Numbered from the stretch's first letter, positions 23,630 to 34,086 are shown. The stretch: 64,000 bases of DNA from Reticulitermes lucifugus (GCA_026260175.1 JAKCWW010000784.1:24455-88454), one strand, 5' to 3'. The notes: a model not told the origin generated them from the sequence alone. Made by a program: numbers and translations.

Positions 23630-23712
23630 GTTAAAAAAGGTTGGAGACGCTCTTGAGTAGCTAAGCGACTGTCAGCTTCCTAGTAAGGACTGTGTTCCGT
23701 AGAGTTAATAAG
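23630..23712 (+). repeat. LINE 3'-end fragment (tail only)
   Basis: GGGAACTTGAGGGTTAAAAA, GAGTAGCTAAGCGACTGTCA and CCTAGTAAGGACTGTGTTCC give the order of the 3' terminal block seen in 20860-20940 and 34020-34075. Short. Confidence 0.45.
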
Positions 23713-24142
23713 TGTAATTGGCCATTATCTTGTGTTCAGTCTTGTTATTTGTAGTTGAAGAATTCAGGAGTGTTTTAGGACTCTTACCAACTCACTCTAA
23801 GCCTGCTAGAATCCTCTCGCTGCCTTATGATATGAAGATGGTGAAGAGAGTGAATTTGTCATATGCTTCTACAGCAGTGCTCAGAAGGAGAAGTTTTACT
23901 GTGCAGTTAAATACATAACCATATTGCGGAAATTTTTCTGTTTAATTGAAATCAATTTATTCAAATATCACTTAAAGCATAAGAACGGTCTTATCCTTCG
24001 TTAAATACATAGGCAGTGTCCCGAAAACAGTATACCAGGATTCATTACACAACAAACGCCTACAATTTAACTGGTTGACTTTTTACACTGTTTATTGTGT
24101 ATGGATTGCTAGTTCAGTTTTGTAAAGTACTTTGATATGTAT

Positions 24143-24180
24143 CCTGATGATGATCCCACAAGGGATCGAAACATGTAGCA
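24143..24180 (+). ncRNA. Hammerhead-ribozyme-like core, best copy
   Basis: CTGATGA (24144-24150), one extra T, a 6-bp stem GATCCC with GGGATC (24152-24157, 24162-24167) closed by the loop ACAA, then GAAACATGTAGCA. The sequence CTGATGA...GAAAC is the exact hammerhead consensus apart from the extra base. The palindromic ACATGT could form stem III within a dimer. Stem I is weak. Self-cleavage is untested. Confidence 0.6.
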
Positions 24181-26110
24181 GTGTTAAACGTGATATTGTA
24201 ATATAAAATATCTGGGAACAATACAGTGCATTTTGTTGGACTGAGTGTTGTGAGTTAACGCAAAGTTGTGTTGACACCGCGCAGTGCCCTTTACTATTAC
24301 GAATAACATAACAGGTTGCCAAACATCAAAATTATTGTTTTGTGTTGTACTGAGGTTTATAACTAGCGTACAATAAAGTTGATTTTAGCGTCCGGAAGTA
24401 ATCCAAACTTCGCCGAGTTACGCGACATTATTCTCAGTAATTTACACGAAAGTCTGGAGTCCATACTGTCTGTGTTCAAGCCTACATGACAGGGCTAACG
24501 TGTTCGTACCAAAGAAGAACCATGTAGATCAATGGTACGAGAAATAGAACCATGTAAATAAGCGCTACATCTATCACAAAAGTTATAGAGCCAGTTTTGT
24601 TAAACTTTCGTTCAGTGTGACTGCACGCGCTGGAGAGATTTGTGCTTCGTGGCGGCATAATTGAGAGTCACTCCTTTTATCCCTTGAGTCCTACAGTGGG
24701 ACCCTTTTTTAGATTTTTTTTCCCACTGGGACAGACGGAAACAATTAGGCAGTTCCGTTTCCTTAACATAAGATAAGGGGCGAAGGGTTTTCCTAGAGAG
24801 ATGCTGTGGACGGTCTGCCGAAAGCGATGTTAATAGGGTAGCTCTGAGGAAATGCAGTGGCACGATTCTTTGAAGGGAAAAGTACCTGCTGTACAGTGCC
24901 GCACATGTTCGGAAATTCTATGGGTCAGATGGGATACACGGGGTTAATGATTTTCATAAGTCTTCAGCAGACGTAGTCGAAGAAGTTGGGCGAAGTGGAG
25001 CCCGTAGAAGACAAACCCGCAGCAGCATTGACGCTGCAAGACGGCGACATCAAACATGTAAGTTTTTAGGCCTTTACACCAGGTGTTGCTCAAGTAAAGA
25101 TCTTTTCGGTTACTACACCGCTGAGGATGCCTGTTTATCTCTTCCATTCCATAACTCTGACCGGCCACAATCTTTGTAATCTTCCTATAGGTGTATAATT
25201 GCCATAACCTCTGCCCCCAATCACTTCGTCGTCCGTCTGGACCTAGTTTACTCACACCAAGTACAGAGGCAGCATGTTCTTCCGAAATATTGAGCCAAAC
25301 TTACAATCCTTTATGGTGTATAAACTCAGAATTATATCTTGTGCGCCTACCAGCCTTCTGAAAGCTAAAGGACATGACGGCCATGAGGTTCAGGATGACA
25401 ATAAAGAAGCAACGAAAGTTGAAATTAAATTTTTTAAATCACAGAAACTTTCGATACAGCAACACTACCTGAAGATAATAAGTGTTTAAAGTTGCGTTGT
25501 CTGTCTGCTAATGACGACGAAAGAGGAATTCAAAAAAAAAAGCAAAATTATATTCAGGTTCGAGATCATAAGATTCCAGAAACGTCCTCGGACTTCAACA
25601 GAATTTTTTGTCTCCACCTGAGCTACAGAAAAATTATAGAATACTTTGAACTTGGAACGCTCTGAATTCCATAGTCGCTCAGCTAGTCAATATGCCCGGT
25701 CGTTTATAGAACAGGAAGTCTAAGTAGTATGTTTGCAAGAACAGGCTATTGGACACTATCCTGAGACACTTAAATCCAATTCACCTCCTCCCTTGAATAT
25801 CGATTTGATCACCCAAATAATATTTGGTGAAGAATACAAATTGTGTAGCCTCTTATAGCGCAGTTTTCTTCAAATCCCAATTTCTTTACGGGCCAAGCTA
25901 ACACAGTAAGTGTGGTAACCGTAAAGATCATCGTCTTCCGGAATGTGACGCCAAGTCATCAGGATAGTGACGGCAAGATGATTATCTGAAACTTTGGTGC
26001 ACTTCTATGAGAGTAGACGGCGTCATATCCCGGAAGCTGGCAATGTTCATGGTCACCGCCGCGAGAACACCAAATCACCCTTCCGCCCTGGGAGTTAGTT
26101 GGAATTTAAA
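24181..26110. other. No identifiable feature
   Basis: Mixed-composition DNA. Frames at 24612-24863, 24944-25255 (minus) and 25274-25489 (plus) have no recognisable domain. No exon-like signal could be argued. Confidence 0.4.
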
Positions 26111-26131
26111 GCCCAGCGTCATTGAAGGATT

Positions 26132-26405
26132 TTTTTTCCAATGGCTCGACAGCCCCTTGGGGGCCTAGGTCGCCTCATTTTTCGAGGCTTCNNNNNNNNN
26201 NNNNNNNNNNNNNNNNNNNNNNNNNNNNNNNNNNNNNNNNNNNNNNNNNNNNNNNNNNNNNNNNNNNNNNNNNNNNNNNNNNNNNNNNNNNNNNNNNNNN
26301 NNNNNNNGACAGACATCCATGCCCTAGGCGGGATTCGAACCCACAATCCTAGTAAGCGAGCGGCCGCAGAACCACGCCTTAGACCGCTCGACCACTGAGA
26401 TCGGC
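26132..26405 (-). repeat. SINE-A copy with assembly gap and target-site duplication
   Basis: Minus strand: tRNA head with AGTGGTCGAGCGGTCTAAG and box B GGTTCGAATCCC, and the 3' end GGCTGTCGAGCCATTGG followed by a run of A. A run of 116 N (26192-26307) removes the same middle section as in the 12847 copy. A 12-bp direct repeat CATTGAA(G/A)GATT with one mismatch flanks it at 26120-26131 and 26406-26417. Confidence 0.9.
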
Positions 26406-26417
26406 CATTGAAAGATT

Positions 26418-27595
26418 AATGTACTAAATTAAATCTTACGACTTAAAAAACTTCCCTGCACATACCTGAGGAAGATATCGTGGTCACATTTTCGTTGCTT
26501 AGATTCATGAAAGACAATTCGAGTAACGACAGGTTTCGTCTCATTCTGTGTTTCTTCACGTCAATAATTCGCAAGTCATCGCTTATTTAGGAAGTGAAGA
26601 TAAACAGTCTTAGTACTTTTCATGCAGAGTGCTTAAATTATCGCATTTTCTCGCTGAATTATATTCAATTACGAATCAAGATGTGAGAAATACTAAGGTA
26701 CGTGTTTCTTAGAGTGGGAGGTGAAGTATCACTATGAGGTCGCTATGAATATTGGCATGGGGTCTGTCGTTAAATTACATAAGGCGGAAAACTATATGAA
26801 TAAATAAGATTATATGACGTACAATAATTAATTCGTAACAGCTTTATACAGGGACTCATTTGCCTGCCTTCGAACCGGAAATGACCAACAGGATCTAAAC
26901 AGATAGTAATGACTAATGACAATGATGAATGACAAGATACAACCCATGCAGACTCACATCATGTTCCGCTACCGTACACTGACACTAAAACGTCGTACAA
27001 ATATGCTGCCTCCATCTTCAGGGTGTAAATGTATTTATCTAAATAAGAGTTCGTCACATTTGTGTTCATGACACGTAAGACCATTCTGCACATGATAGTT
27101 TCCTTCAGATTAGTTGCTTATGAGAGCGGAAGAGAAGAAACAGCGGCGTCACGCTTCTCTGGCAACGTTCCCAAGTTCTAAGCACTGTATGGATTAATTT
27201 AGTGCGAAATACAGTGTGTACGAGAAAGTTAACCAACAAATTGTCGGTGCCACATGTAGGTCTAAACTGCTTTACTAGCCAATAAACACAAGATGAGAAA
27301 ATAAGAGAGAAGGCAAGAAAGAGACAGAGAAAAGAGGAATTTCTCTTAAGATGGGACTACTGAAATTGTGAGAATCCTTCTAGGTTCTAAGCTGTCTACC
27401 GGAAATAGCTGAGCCTGTGCGCGTCTGCGCATTAATATTTGTAGTGGTTATATTCCGCAATCCAACGAGAGTTTGTCCTTTCATGAGACTGTTTCAAGCC
27501 TCACTGTCTCTTTGGTATATCTCGTAATACAGGAAAGGATTTTGTAGTCACGGTGGGACAGTCTCATGAGCCTTAAATGTCCTGCTGATTTTAGG
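26418..27595. other. No identifiable feature
   Basis: AT-rich DNA without recognisable gene or repeat. Confidence 0.35.
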
Positions 27596-27599
27596 CCGA

Positions 27600-28010
27600 G
27601 ATGAAACAAATCATAACTAATTCACTTCATGAAGCATGTCTTTTGACTGGACAAAAGTCACTTATATGGTAAAGAGATTTCATGCATTTCATGGAAACCG
27701 AACTTTCGTTACCTTGACCACAAGAGACCGACACAAGATCGCCTATTATCTGTTACGTGAAGGCTGTCCACGTCATCACAAGCTGTGCCGTTGAAATCTG
27801 CCTTAATATAATCCCCACACCCACGCCCAAGTTTTACAAGTGGCCCTATCTCTACAGAAATTTAGTATAGATTCCTCACCTCGCACACGCATGCTCTAAG
27901 TCTCGCCCATCTCACAATCCTTTATTTCATGATCCTAAACTCATCTGGTGAAGCATGCAAATTATAGAGTACTCTAGCTTACAAGTTTAAAGTTGGTTTA
28001 ACGAGAGTGA
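27600..28010 (-). repeat. LINE 3'-region fragment
   Basis: Minus-strand order as in 14540: CCAGATGAGTTTAGGATC, GAAATAAAGGATTGTGAGAT, GGCGAGACTTAGAGCATG, then a Lys/Gly/Pro tract, and at its 3' end TTTCCATGAAATGCATGAAA. Strongly degraded and lacking the last 40 bp or so. Confidence 0.55.
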
Positions 28011-28435
28011 TGTGTAGGCCTTTCATACAATTGCACTATCTTATTTACTGATCAGAAGGGAGGTTTTAAATATAGAGCAAATAAATTAGGCTATAAATAA
28101 GGAAAGGAAAATAATTTCTTTTTGCACGTATGAGGAGAACTGGGGAGAAAACAGAGAAAGGAACTTGATAAAAAGAGCTCCGGAAATGCATTTTACTTTG
28201 ACACTGTGTGCAAACTGGATACTATAACCTAGCCATTCTTCTGTCTGATGATCAATGAACGGCAGGAAAGCTAAAGGCTAAAAGCAGGGGAACTTTAACT
28301 CCACTCCATCCTACATCTTCCTATTTTGATTTTTAACTACAGGAAAAACACAATTTTGGACAATTTGATATCATTCAGTTCAGATGTGATTCTGTCGCTT
28401 ATCTAAGGACTAAATAAATAAATAAGTTGTCATTT

Positions 28436-28610
28436 TGCAAGCCATGTAGGCACGAACGGGAATAAAGGGAAACTCCACTGATTCTTAACCTTGGCAGTAG
28501 ATGAAAGTGAACGATCCGGTTGACGTCCTCGCCGTTTTACCTTAAGGGGAAGATCCCTACTTAATCACGGAACAGGAGGCTGGGTGGACATCAGAGCCTT
28601 CTGGACACTT
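28436..28610 (-). repeat. Old SINE-B-like copy
   Basis: GATTCTTAACCTTGGCAGTA, CGCCGTTTTACC and CAGGAGGCTGGGTGGAC keep the order of the SINE-B body on the minus strand. No head or target duplication is recognisable. It adjoins the TIR element at 28659. Confidence 0.55.
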
Positions 28611-28658
28611 TAGCGAAGAGAAGCAGGAGAGGCAGTGTACATATAGATGTAATATTGA

Positions 28659-29145
28659 GGCGCGTTAGCGTAACCCTTTTTGCCGTGGAAAAGCAATAAG
28701 CATTAAATAATCTGAGTGTGTGTCTGTAGCCTCAGTTTTGCAGCATGCAAAAGGCATGCGCCGTACTATATTGTCGACTGTGGCCTGTCGGGCTCTAACA
28801 AATTTTTTCCACATTATCTCATAAACGGTACAATTTTTGGAAAAAAAGATATTCAATATGAAAGGTGTGTTTTGTTTTTCTCTACAACTTTTGTCTAAAA
28901 CATTTTTCATTCCAACAAAAATTCAACGAGGTGTTATCATATATGTACATACATCTTCATATAAAGTATACGTCATTCTTGTCAGATTATAATGAAACTT
29001 GAACTCTCTCAACAGATTTTTGGAAAATCCTCAAATATTAGATTTCATGAAAATCCGTTCAGTATGAGCCGAGTTGTTCTACGTGGACGGACAGACAGAC
29101 ATGACAAAGCTAATAGTCGCTTTTTGCAATTTTGCGAACGCGCCT
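28659..29145 (+). mobile_element. 487-bp TIR element (MITE-like), copy 2
   Basis: Homologous to 5308-5804, with ends AGGCGCGTTAGCG and TTTTGCGAACGCGCCT. It shares the GGAAAAGCAATAAG block, the hairpin GCATGC-AAAAG-GCATGC (variant of that in copy 1, same arms) and the distal CAGACATGACAAAGCTAATA block. A 60-codon frame (28716-28898) aligns with that of copy 1 around Tyr-Ile-Val and Phe-Ser-Thr. No transposase domain. Confidence 0.75.
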
Positions 29146-29800
29146 AAAACCTCTTGCCTCTACCGTGAATTGAAATGTGCTTCGTCGGTTGTGCAGTCCG
29201 CCTCTACATAAGCCTACGCAATGCTTATTTACACAAAGCACTTTAATGGACAGAATCAATTTACTGCACACACTCCTACGCCGTAATAAACACAGATTCG
29301 CCGAATGCTCAAATAATATAAATAAATCGGTTTATAATTAATAAGGTTGATAAATGTGTCGCCTATTGATAAACATATCTGTTCTACTCGTGCTTTTACC
29401 CACTTTTCGTACCCACAACAAATGTACGGTTTGAGCGACATGTTCACTAATTGATAGCTAGCAATGTGTCATCCCTATACTTCAGGATTGTTACAAGGTA
29501 TATGGGATAAGTATCACCACAGGCTACGCATATTTCAACAATGTTTGACAACAACATCGATTAATGGTGGACATACATCATACCCAACGCCAGCAGAGGA
29601 CAACTCTAAACTGTGTTTGGTAACAGAGCAACATTTAACAATGTTGTTTAGAGTCCTACAACTACAAATCCGTTTGTCTCTCTCTAAGCAGGTTTGGATA
29701 AAAGCCTTGTATGGGCCATGCCCTCTCTGCCAGGGGTGTAAACAATACATTTCATTGCGAGAATAGAACTACGCTAGTAATAACGTTTCCATTTATTTCA
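29146..29800. other. No identifiable feature
   Basis: The 100-codon plus-strand frame 29464-29766 and its opposite frame have no recognisable domain. Confidence 0.4.
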
Positions 29801-29801
29801 A

Positions 29802-29990
29802 TCAATAATAAGACCGACGAATGCACTATATTGACCAATTTTATTCTGGCCTATTTCCCCTCACCCTANNNNTGTTTCGGAACTTTAAAGTTCCATCTTC
29901 AGGGGCTTGTCTTATGCTACCTGTTATTCACATATTAAAATAAAAGAATAAAATTGGTCAATATAGTGCATTCGTCGGTCTTATTATTGA
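29802..29990. repeat. Perfect 45-bp inverted repeat around a hammerhead-like core and a gap
   Basis: Arms 29802-29846 and 29946-29990 are perfect inverted copies (45 of 45), beginning TCAATAATAAGACCGACGAA. The 99-bp spacer holds four N (29869-29872) and a hammerhead-like core on the minus strand (29873-29905). Perfect identity means recent origin or ongoing correction of the arms. Confidence 0.9.
29873..29905 (-). ncRNA. Hammerhead-ribozyme-like core, complete core
   Basis: Minus strand: CTGAAGA (29902 to 29896), one extra T, the 16-nt palindrome GGAACTTTAAAGTTCC (29894 to 29879) as stem II, then GAAACA, where the gap begins. The base run before the core (CCC) and the GGG beyond the gap could pair as stem I. 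Core positions are all as in hammerheads, except the extra base. Confidence 0.6.
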
Positions 29991-30181
29991 TTTAAACAAA
30001 ATGCACGGTGGTAATACAGTGAAATTTTCCATTTATATTTGCGTGTCATGTTATTGAGTACATTAATGCTTTGTATTTTCCATTTATATGAAGGTTTTTT
30101 TGCCGTTAATAGAGATTAATTCTATAAGAACAAGACATATTGTTTAAATCAGTTACTTATTAATATTAAACCAGAAATCAT

Positions 30182-30420
30182 GTAAAGGTAAATTTCACCC
30201 TACAACAAGCCATGAAGGCCCAAAGGGGGAGTAGAGGTATAGTTGTACTCTTTCTTTAACCTCGAAGCTAGATGGGGATGGGTGGTCAACGCCACGCTCT
30301 GGCCGCTTTACCCCCAGGAATGACCCGGTACACATTGTACAGGACGGGTGCAGAAAATCTTCCCCCCCACCGGGATTCGATCCCCGGACCCTCCAGCCTG
30401 TAGCGAGTCTCTATACCGAC
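30182..30420 (-). repeat. SINE-B with internal deletion
   Basis: Minus strand: the head is cut just after TCGGTATAGAGACTCGCTAC and box-B-like GGGGATCGAATCC, followed by GGTGGGGGGGAAGATTTTC. About 40 bp of the body between CATTGTACAGGA and CGGGTGCAG (plus strand) is missing. Its 5' end abuts a fragment of the AGGCGCG TIR element. Confidence 0.88.
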
Positions 30421-30490
30421 TACAGACACACTCGGAGTATGCAATATTTATTGCTTTTCCTCAGCAACTACGGTTTCGCGAAGGCGCCCT
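30421..30490 (-). mobile_element. TIR element end fragment, copy 3
   Basis: On the minus strand: AGGGCGCCTTCGCGAAACCG, then GAGGAAAAGCAATAAATATT and GAGTGTGTCTGTAG. These match the left end of the element at 28659 in order. The fragment ends where SINE-B sequence begins, so the SINE inserted here and the element was cut, or the two joined in a template switch. Confidence 0.65.
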
Positions 30491-30544
30491 AATATTACGT
30501 GTGTATGTACATTACCTGTCTTGGTGCAACATATATATATAATT

Positions 30545-30604
30545 TCCAAATGTGGCCGCAGGCCGCATAACACAACCTGGCGAGCCGCAGTCTGGACGCC
30601 CCTG
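30545..30604 (-). mobile_element. hAT-type transposon end
   Basis: On the minus strand the sequence starts CAGGGGCGTCCAGACTGCGG and continues CTCGCCAGGTTGTGTTATGC. CAGGGG-C-AAACT-CGGCCCGC is the typical terminal sequence of many hAT elements; here with several changes. Only this end is found. No transposase. Confidence 0.55.
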
Positions 30605-30712
30605 TTTACAATCATTCGACCATTATGTCATACTCTCTGTTTTATCTCCACAATCTTTTAAATAAAGAAATGGGCAAATTGTTGCCGGGAGGACTAACAT
30701 TATAATTGTGCC

Positions 30713-30973
30713 CAGTGCCGCCGACAGCGAGTTCTGGCCCCGGTGAAAAAATTTTTTCGGGCCCCCCCAGCAAGGGGCGGACACGCTAAAATCTTTACAC
30801 TAGACCGGAAAGACTGACTCACAGTTGCAGACTGACTTGGGCTTCACCCGAAAGGGTTAATTTTTACAATCGACAAAGAATGATACTGCCGAGAAATACA
30901 AAAAAATGATGGAACATAGTCTGGCCCCGGGCCCCGGTAATTGTACAGACTTTCCCCTCTCGCGTCAGCACTG
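30713..30973. mobile_element. Short non-autonomous DNA transposon candidate with CAGTG ends
   Basis: The left end reads CAGTGCCGCCGACAGCGAG and the right end, inverted, CAGTGCTGACGCGAG. GGCCCCGG tracts follow each end (30739-30745 and 30924-30936). 261 bp in all. A target duplication was not found with certainty, so class and boundaries are tentative. Confidence 0.45.
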
Positions 30974-31650
30974 ACTGTGCGTTACGTAAAAAGAGAAAAA
31001 CTTTGTTTATAGTGCAATGACAAATCAGCGACAAACACTCGAGTTTTGAGAGACTCTAAATCAACCGAGACATTTCATCAAACACTGCGGTAAAATTTCT
31101 TCATCCGGAATTTTCAGTCCTTAATATCGTAAAATATAAATGCTTTTCCGGTTTTCGAATTCATTGCTTATCTACTTTACAAGTTTACATTTATGTGTCA
31201 CATTTCTTTAAACCACCATCACATCTCTTTATGGTTTCCTGCACTCCATTCCCAAACCTTTCTCATTAACTGTCTCTCTTTCTTGTTTGTGAGTTACTCT
31301 TACAAAATACGTCTTCTCCTTCAACCATTTTAGCTTTTTACTGCTCACAATATTGGTCTGGGGACGCCATGATGCATTTGACAACAGTTGCCATTAAAAA
31401 GAACTTAAGGTGGCCCCACGACCTTAAGGAAACATTTACTTAACCAAGAGGGTGCAAGTTAACTATAAATTTTCTATTCCTTCTGCTTTACAATTTTACT
31501 TGACTTTGCCGTCTGAACCTTATTCCACATCTTTTTACCCCGCATCCTTCAAAGCCATGACTCTGTGGGTTGGGTGTGGACTGTGTATAAAATACAAGAT
31601 TCCATTCACTTTTGGTCTTCTGCCTGGTTCGACAGAAGTTATATAAATGT
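30974..31650. other. No identifiable feature
   Basis: AT-rich DNA, nothing recognised. Confidence 0.35.
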
Positions 31651-31652
31651 AG

Positions 31653-31935
31653 TTGTTCGCAATATACTGCGCTAATGACTGAGCTGTCCAGGGTTCGAAT
31701 CCCAGTAAAGGTAAGAGATTTTTCTCTTATAGAAAGCTTCCAGACCCTCTCTGTGGCCCTCCCAGCCTCCTACTCAACCGGTACAGGGGCACATTCCCAG
31801 GGGTACAGCGGTCGGGGCATGATATTCACCGCTCACCTTCATCTAGTGTTAAGATTAAGAATGAGTGGACCTACACTTCTGCTCCCTCTATATGCCTTTA
31901 TGGCATGGGCAGGGACAAAGTTACCTTTTATGTCT
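31653..31935 (+). repeat. SINE-B-like, divergent, plus strand
   Basis: Box B GGGTTCGAATCCC follows a tRNA-like head (TACTGCGCTAATGACTGAGC). The body shows CCCTCCCAGCCTCCTACTCA, CCCAGGGGTACAGCGGTCGG and the GCCTTTATGGCATGGGCAGG end that corresponds to the CATGGCCTGTTC block of the main copies. It ends in TTACCTTTT. Confidence 0.75.
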
Positions 31936-31939
31936 TCGT

Positions 31940-32740
31940 AATGTTTCTCCGAAACTGGCATATGCAAAATAATAATTTACACCTTCCTCTGAAACTTTGC
32001 AATAGACATAGCAAGCCATTGAAATTGTAATTTTAGTTGTGGTAATAAAGTAATTCGATATTAACCCAAGTACAGAACTCAGTTAACTTCATAGACCAAA
32101 ATATTTCTTGAGAATATAAGGGCCTCTCCTCGAGAAAACTTTTCTTTATTTTTATGGAATTCAAAAATTGTGTTCTTCGGATCTCGTCAACATGTTCTGC
32201 CATCTGAAAGATTAATCCATACGACGTGTTTAAATAATAATTCTTTAACTTATATTTTATAAATAAGCAGTCACGACATCTACGGAAATTCGAGCCAAGG
32301 ACCTTCCAAACGATTGGGAACTAGCTGGATCCGGAAAATGTGTCGTAAAAAAAGACTATTGAAATGTTTATGTATAAAAGGTTGGTAGACAAGGGTTTTT
32401 AAGAGCGGAAGTAGTCAAAGTGCTATAAATAAAAGTCGTCATTGAAAAGGCCAATGTGTATTTAATGAGCTCCTCTACGTAGCGATTGATTTATAACAGA
32501 CAGTTTTCACTTCTTCTTTCTTCCTTCTTTTGTAAATCGTCTTTTAAAAGGAGGTGAGTAAAGCACGGGTGAGGATGCAGCTGCTGTTCGCCTGTTACTT
32601 CCGAAGTTCGACGGTGACATATTCATCAAAGTTAAACAAATTTCAAATTATGAAGTGTTTCTGAATATTCAGCTCGGTGCCTGATACATCTCCGTGGGCT
32701 ATGATAAAACCCGAAGATTATAGTAAACAGAAATATAACA
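31940..32740. other. No identifiable feature
   Basis: AT-rich, nothing recognised. Confidence 0.35.
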
Positions 32741-32744
32741 TTAC

Positions 32745-33209
32745 GTTGCGTAATTTCATTCAAAACGTTGTCTATCTTAAGACGGGTCCGTAGCCTCTTC
32801 CAAAGCGAGTTCTCCATAGAGTGCGATCTAGTGCTTCCTCTTTCAATTTCCAGTATCTTCTCTTTTTCTTAAGGCCATTCAGTAGCTGCTTACGTCTTCT
32901 TCCTTGTTTTCCCGTCATTTCTATCCTTCCCTCTATCTTTCCTTCAATCACGTGTTTCAGAAGGCAGTTTCTGCGCAAGATGTGATCAATCCAGTTAGCC
33001 TTTCTTCTTTTTGTTGTATGTAGGATATTCCTCTCCTCCTTGACTATGTGTAATACTTCTTCATTTCTCACACGATCGGTCCAACTGACCTTCTCCATCT
33101 TTCTCCAGCACCACATTTCAAAACTTGCCAGGTACTTCTGATCTACTTTCCGAAGTGTCCAATGTTCAGCACTATACAAAGCTAAGCTCCAAGTGTAGAG
33201 CTTTACTAG
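32745..33209 (-). repeat. LINE reverse-transcriptase tail fragment, 135-codon open frame
   Basis: An open frame runs through 32772-33179 on the minus strand. It reads TyrSerAlaGluHisTrpThrLeuArgLysValAspGlnLys, then SerPheGluMetTrpCysTrpArgLysMetGlu, TrpThrAspArgValArgAsnGluGlu, LysAlaAsnTrpIle-AspHisIleLeuArgArg, then a basic GlyArgArgArgLysGln stretch. This is the conserved region after the RT domain in many insect non-LTR retrotransposons. It is the best-preserved LINE piece in the window, and a different family from the tails at 14540 and others. It continues beyond a nested SINE at 33497-33610. Confidence 0.85.
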
Positions 33210-33217
33210 TTTCTTCC

Positions 33218-33495
33218 CTTTTTTTTTTCTTTTTGGTGAAGGGCCCCGCAGCAGATGCTACGGGCGCACCGCAGCCTTGAGGCTTATTGTGCCACCCTGT
33301 GATGAAGATGATTGGTGTTTTTTTTTCGTTTTTCCGAGTAGTGGAGCACCGGTGGAATGAAACTGACAGGGGGAATCCGAAGTACTCGGGAAGAAACCTG
33401 TCCCAGAGCCATTTTGTCCACCAAAAATCCCACATAGACTGCCCGGGAGTCCGCGGTGAGACTCCGGCGACTAACCGCCTGAGCCATGGCACGGC
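33218..33495 (-). repeat. SINE-D inserted in the LINE fragment
   Basis: Minus strand: tRNA head GGCCGTGCCATGGCTCAGGC then GGTTAGTCGCCGGAGTCTCA; body CATGTCTATGTGGGATTTTT-like, CAGTTTCATTCCACCGGTG, and the 3' block GCATCTGCTGCGGGGCCC, ending in a run of A. The 8-bp word TTTCTTCC lies on both sides (33210-33217, 33500-33507), and the LINE sequence resumes in the same sense outside, so the SINE is younger than the LINE piece. Confidence 0.92.
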
Positions 33496-33496
33496 C

Positions 33497-33615
33497 TACT
33501 TTCTTCCTTAATTCAGTGTCCAGTTTGCTGGTGAAAAGAGTCTGCTACTCGCTGAATGCTGTTTTTGCCAGTGCAAACCTGGATTTAATTTCAAGTGTAC
33601 ATATTGCATCATTTG
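33497..33615 (-). repeat. LINE fragment, continuation upstream of the nested SINE
   Basis: The minus strand reads GluIleLysSerArgPheAlaLeuAlaLysThrAlaPhe and PheThrSerLysLeuAspThrGluLeuArg. This is the sequence expected directly before the TyrSerAlaGluHisTrp stretch at 33179. It belongs to the same element, interrupted by the SINE-D. Confidence 0.8.
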
Positions 33616-33779
33616 TTATAATGTATGGTTATTACATCTGACCTCTCACGTTAAAAGATGAAATAAGGTTAATGGTATTTCAGAAGAGTTTACGGAGAAC
33701 AGTACTGGAGCTAAGTGACAGGAAGTAAGGTGTGAATAAATAAAATCACTAAGGAGCTTTATGATTTGTTATTTTCATA

Positions 33780-34080
33780 AAATACTTTTCGGGTGATCAA
33801 ATCAAGGAAGATGAGATGTGCTGAATTTGTTGTAGGGATGTAGATATAATAAATAATAAACACATGTAGCTGAAAAACTTGAAAGAAAGAAAACATTTGA
33901 GATCCTGCATCTATATATCAGGATGATATTAAAATAATCATTAAAGAAACATGATCCCAAAATGTGGACTGGATTGATGTGGTTCAGGTTGCGGACCACC
34001 GTAAGGAGGTAAGGAAAGTTGGGCTCCATAAAAGGCTTGAGATTTATTGTGCAGCTGAGCGACTGATATCTTCACAAAGA
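33780..34080 (+). repeat. LINE 3'-end fragment
   Basis: AAAATGTGGACTGGATTGAT and GTGGTTCAGGTTGCGGACCA correspond to the GlyTrpIleAspValValGln... tail, then a 3' block with GGCTTGAGATTTATTGTGCAG and CTGAGCGACTGATATCTTCA. Same family as 20670. Degraded. Confidence 0.65.
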
Positions 34081-34086
34081 CAACAC

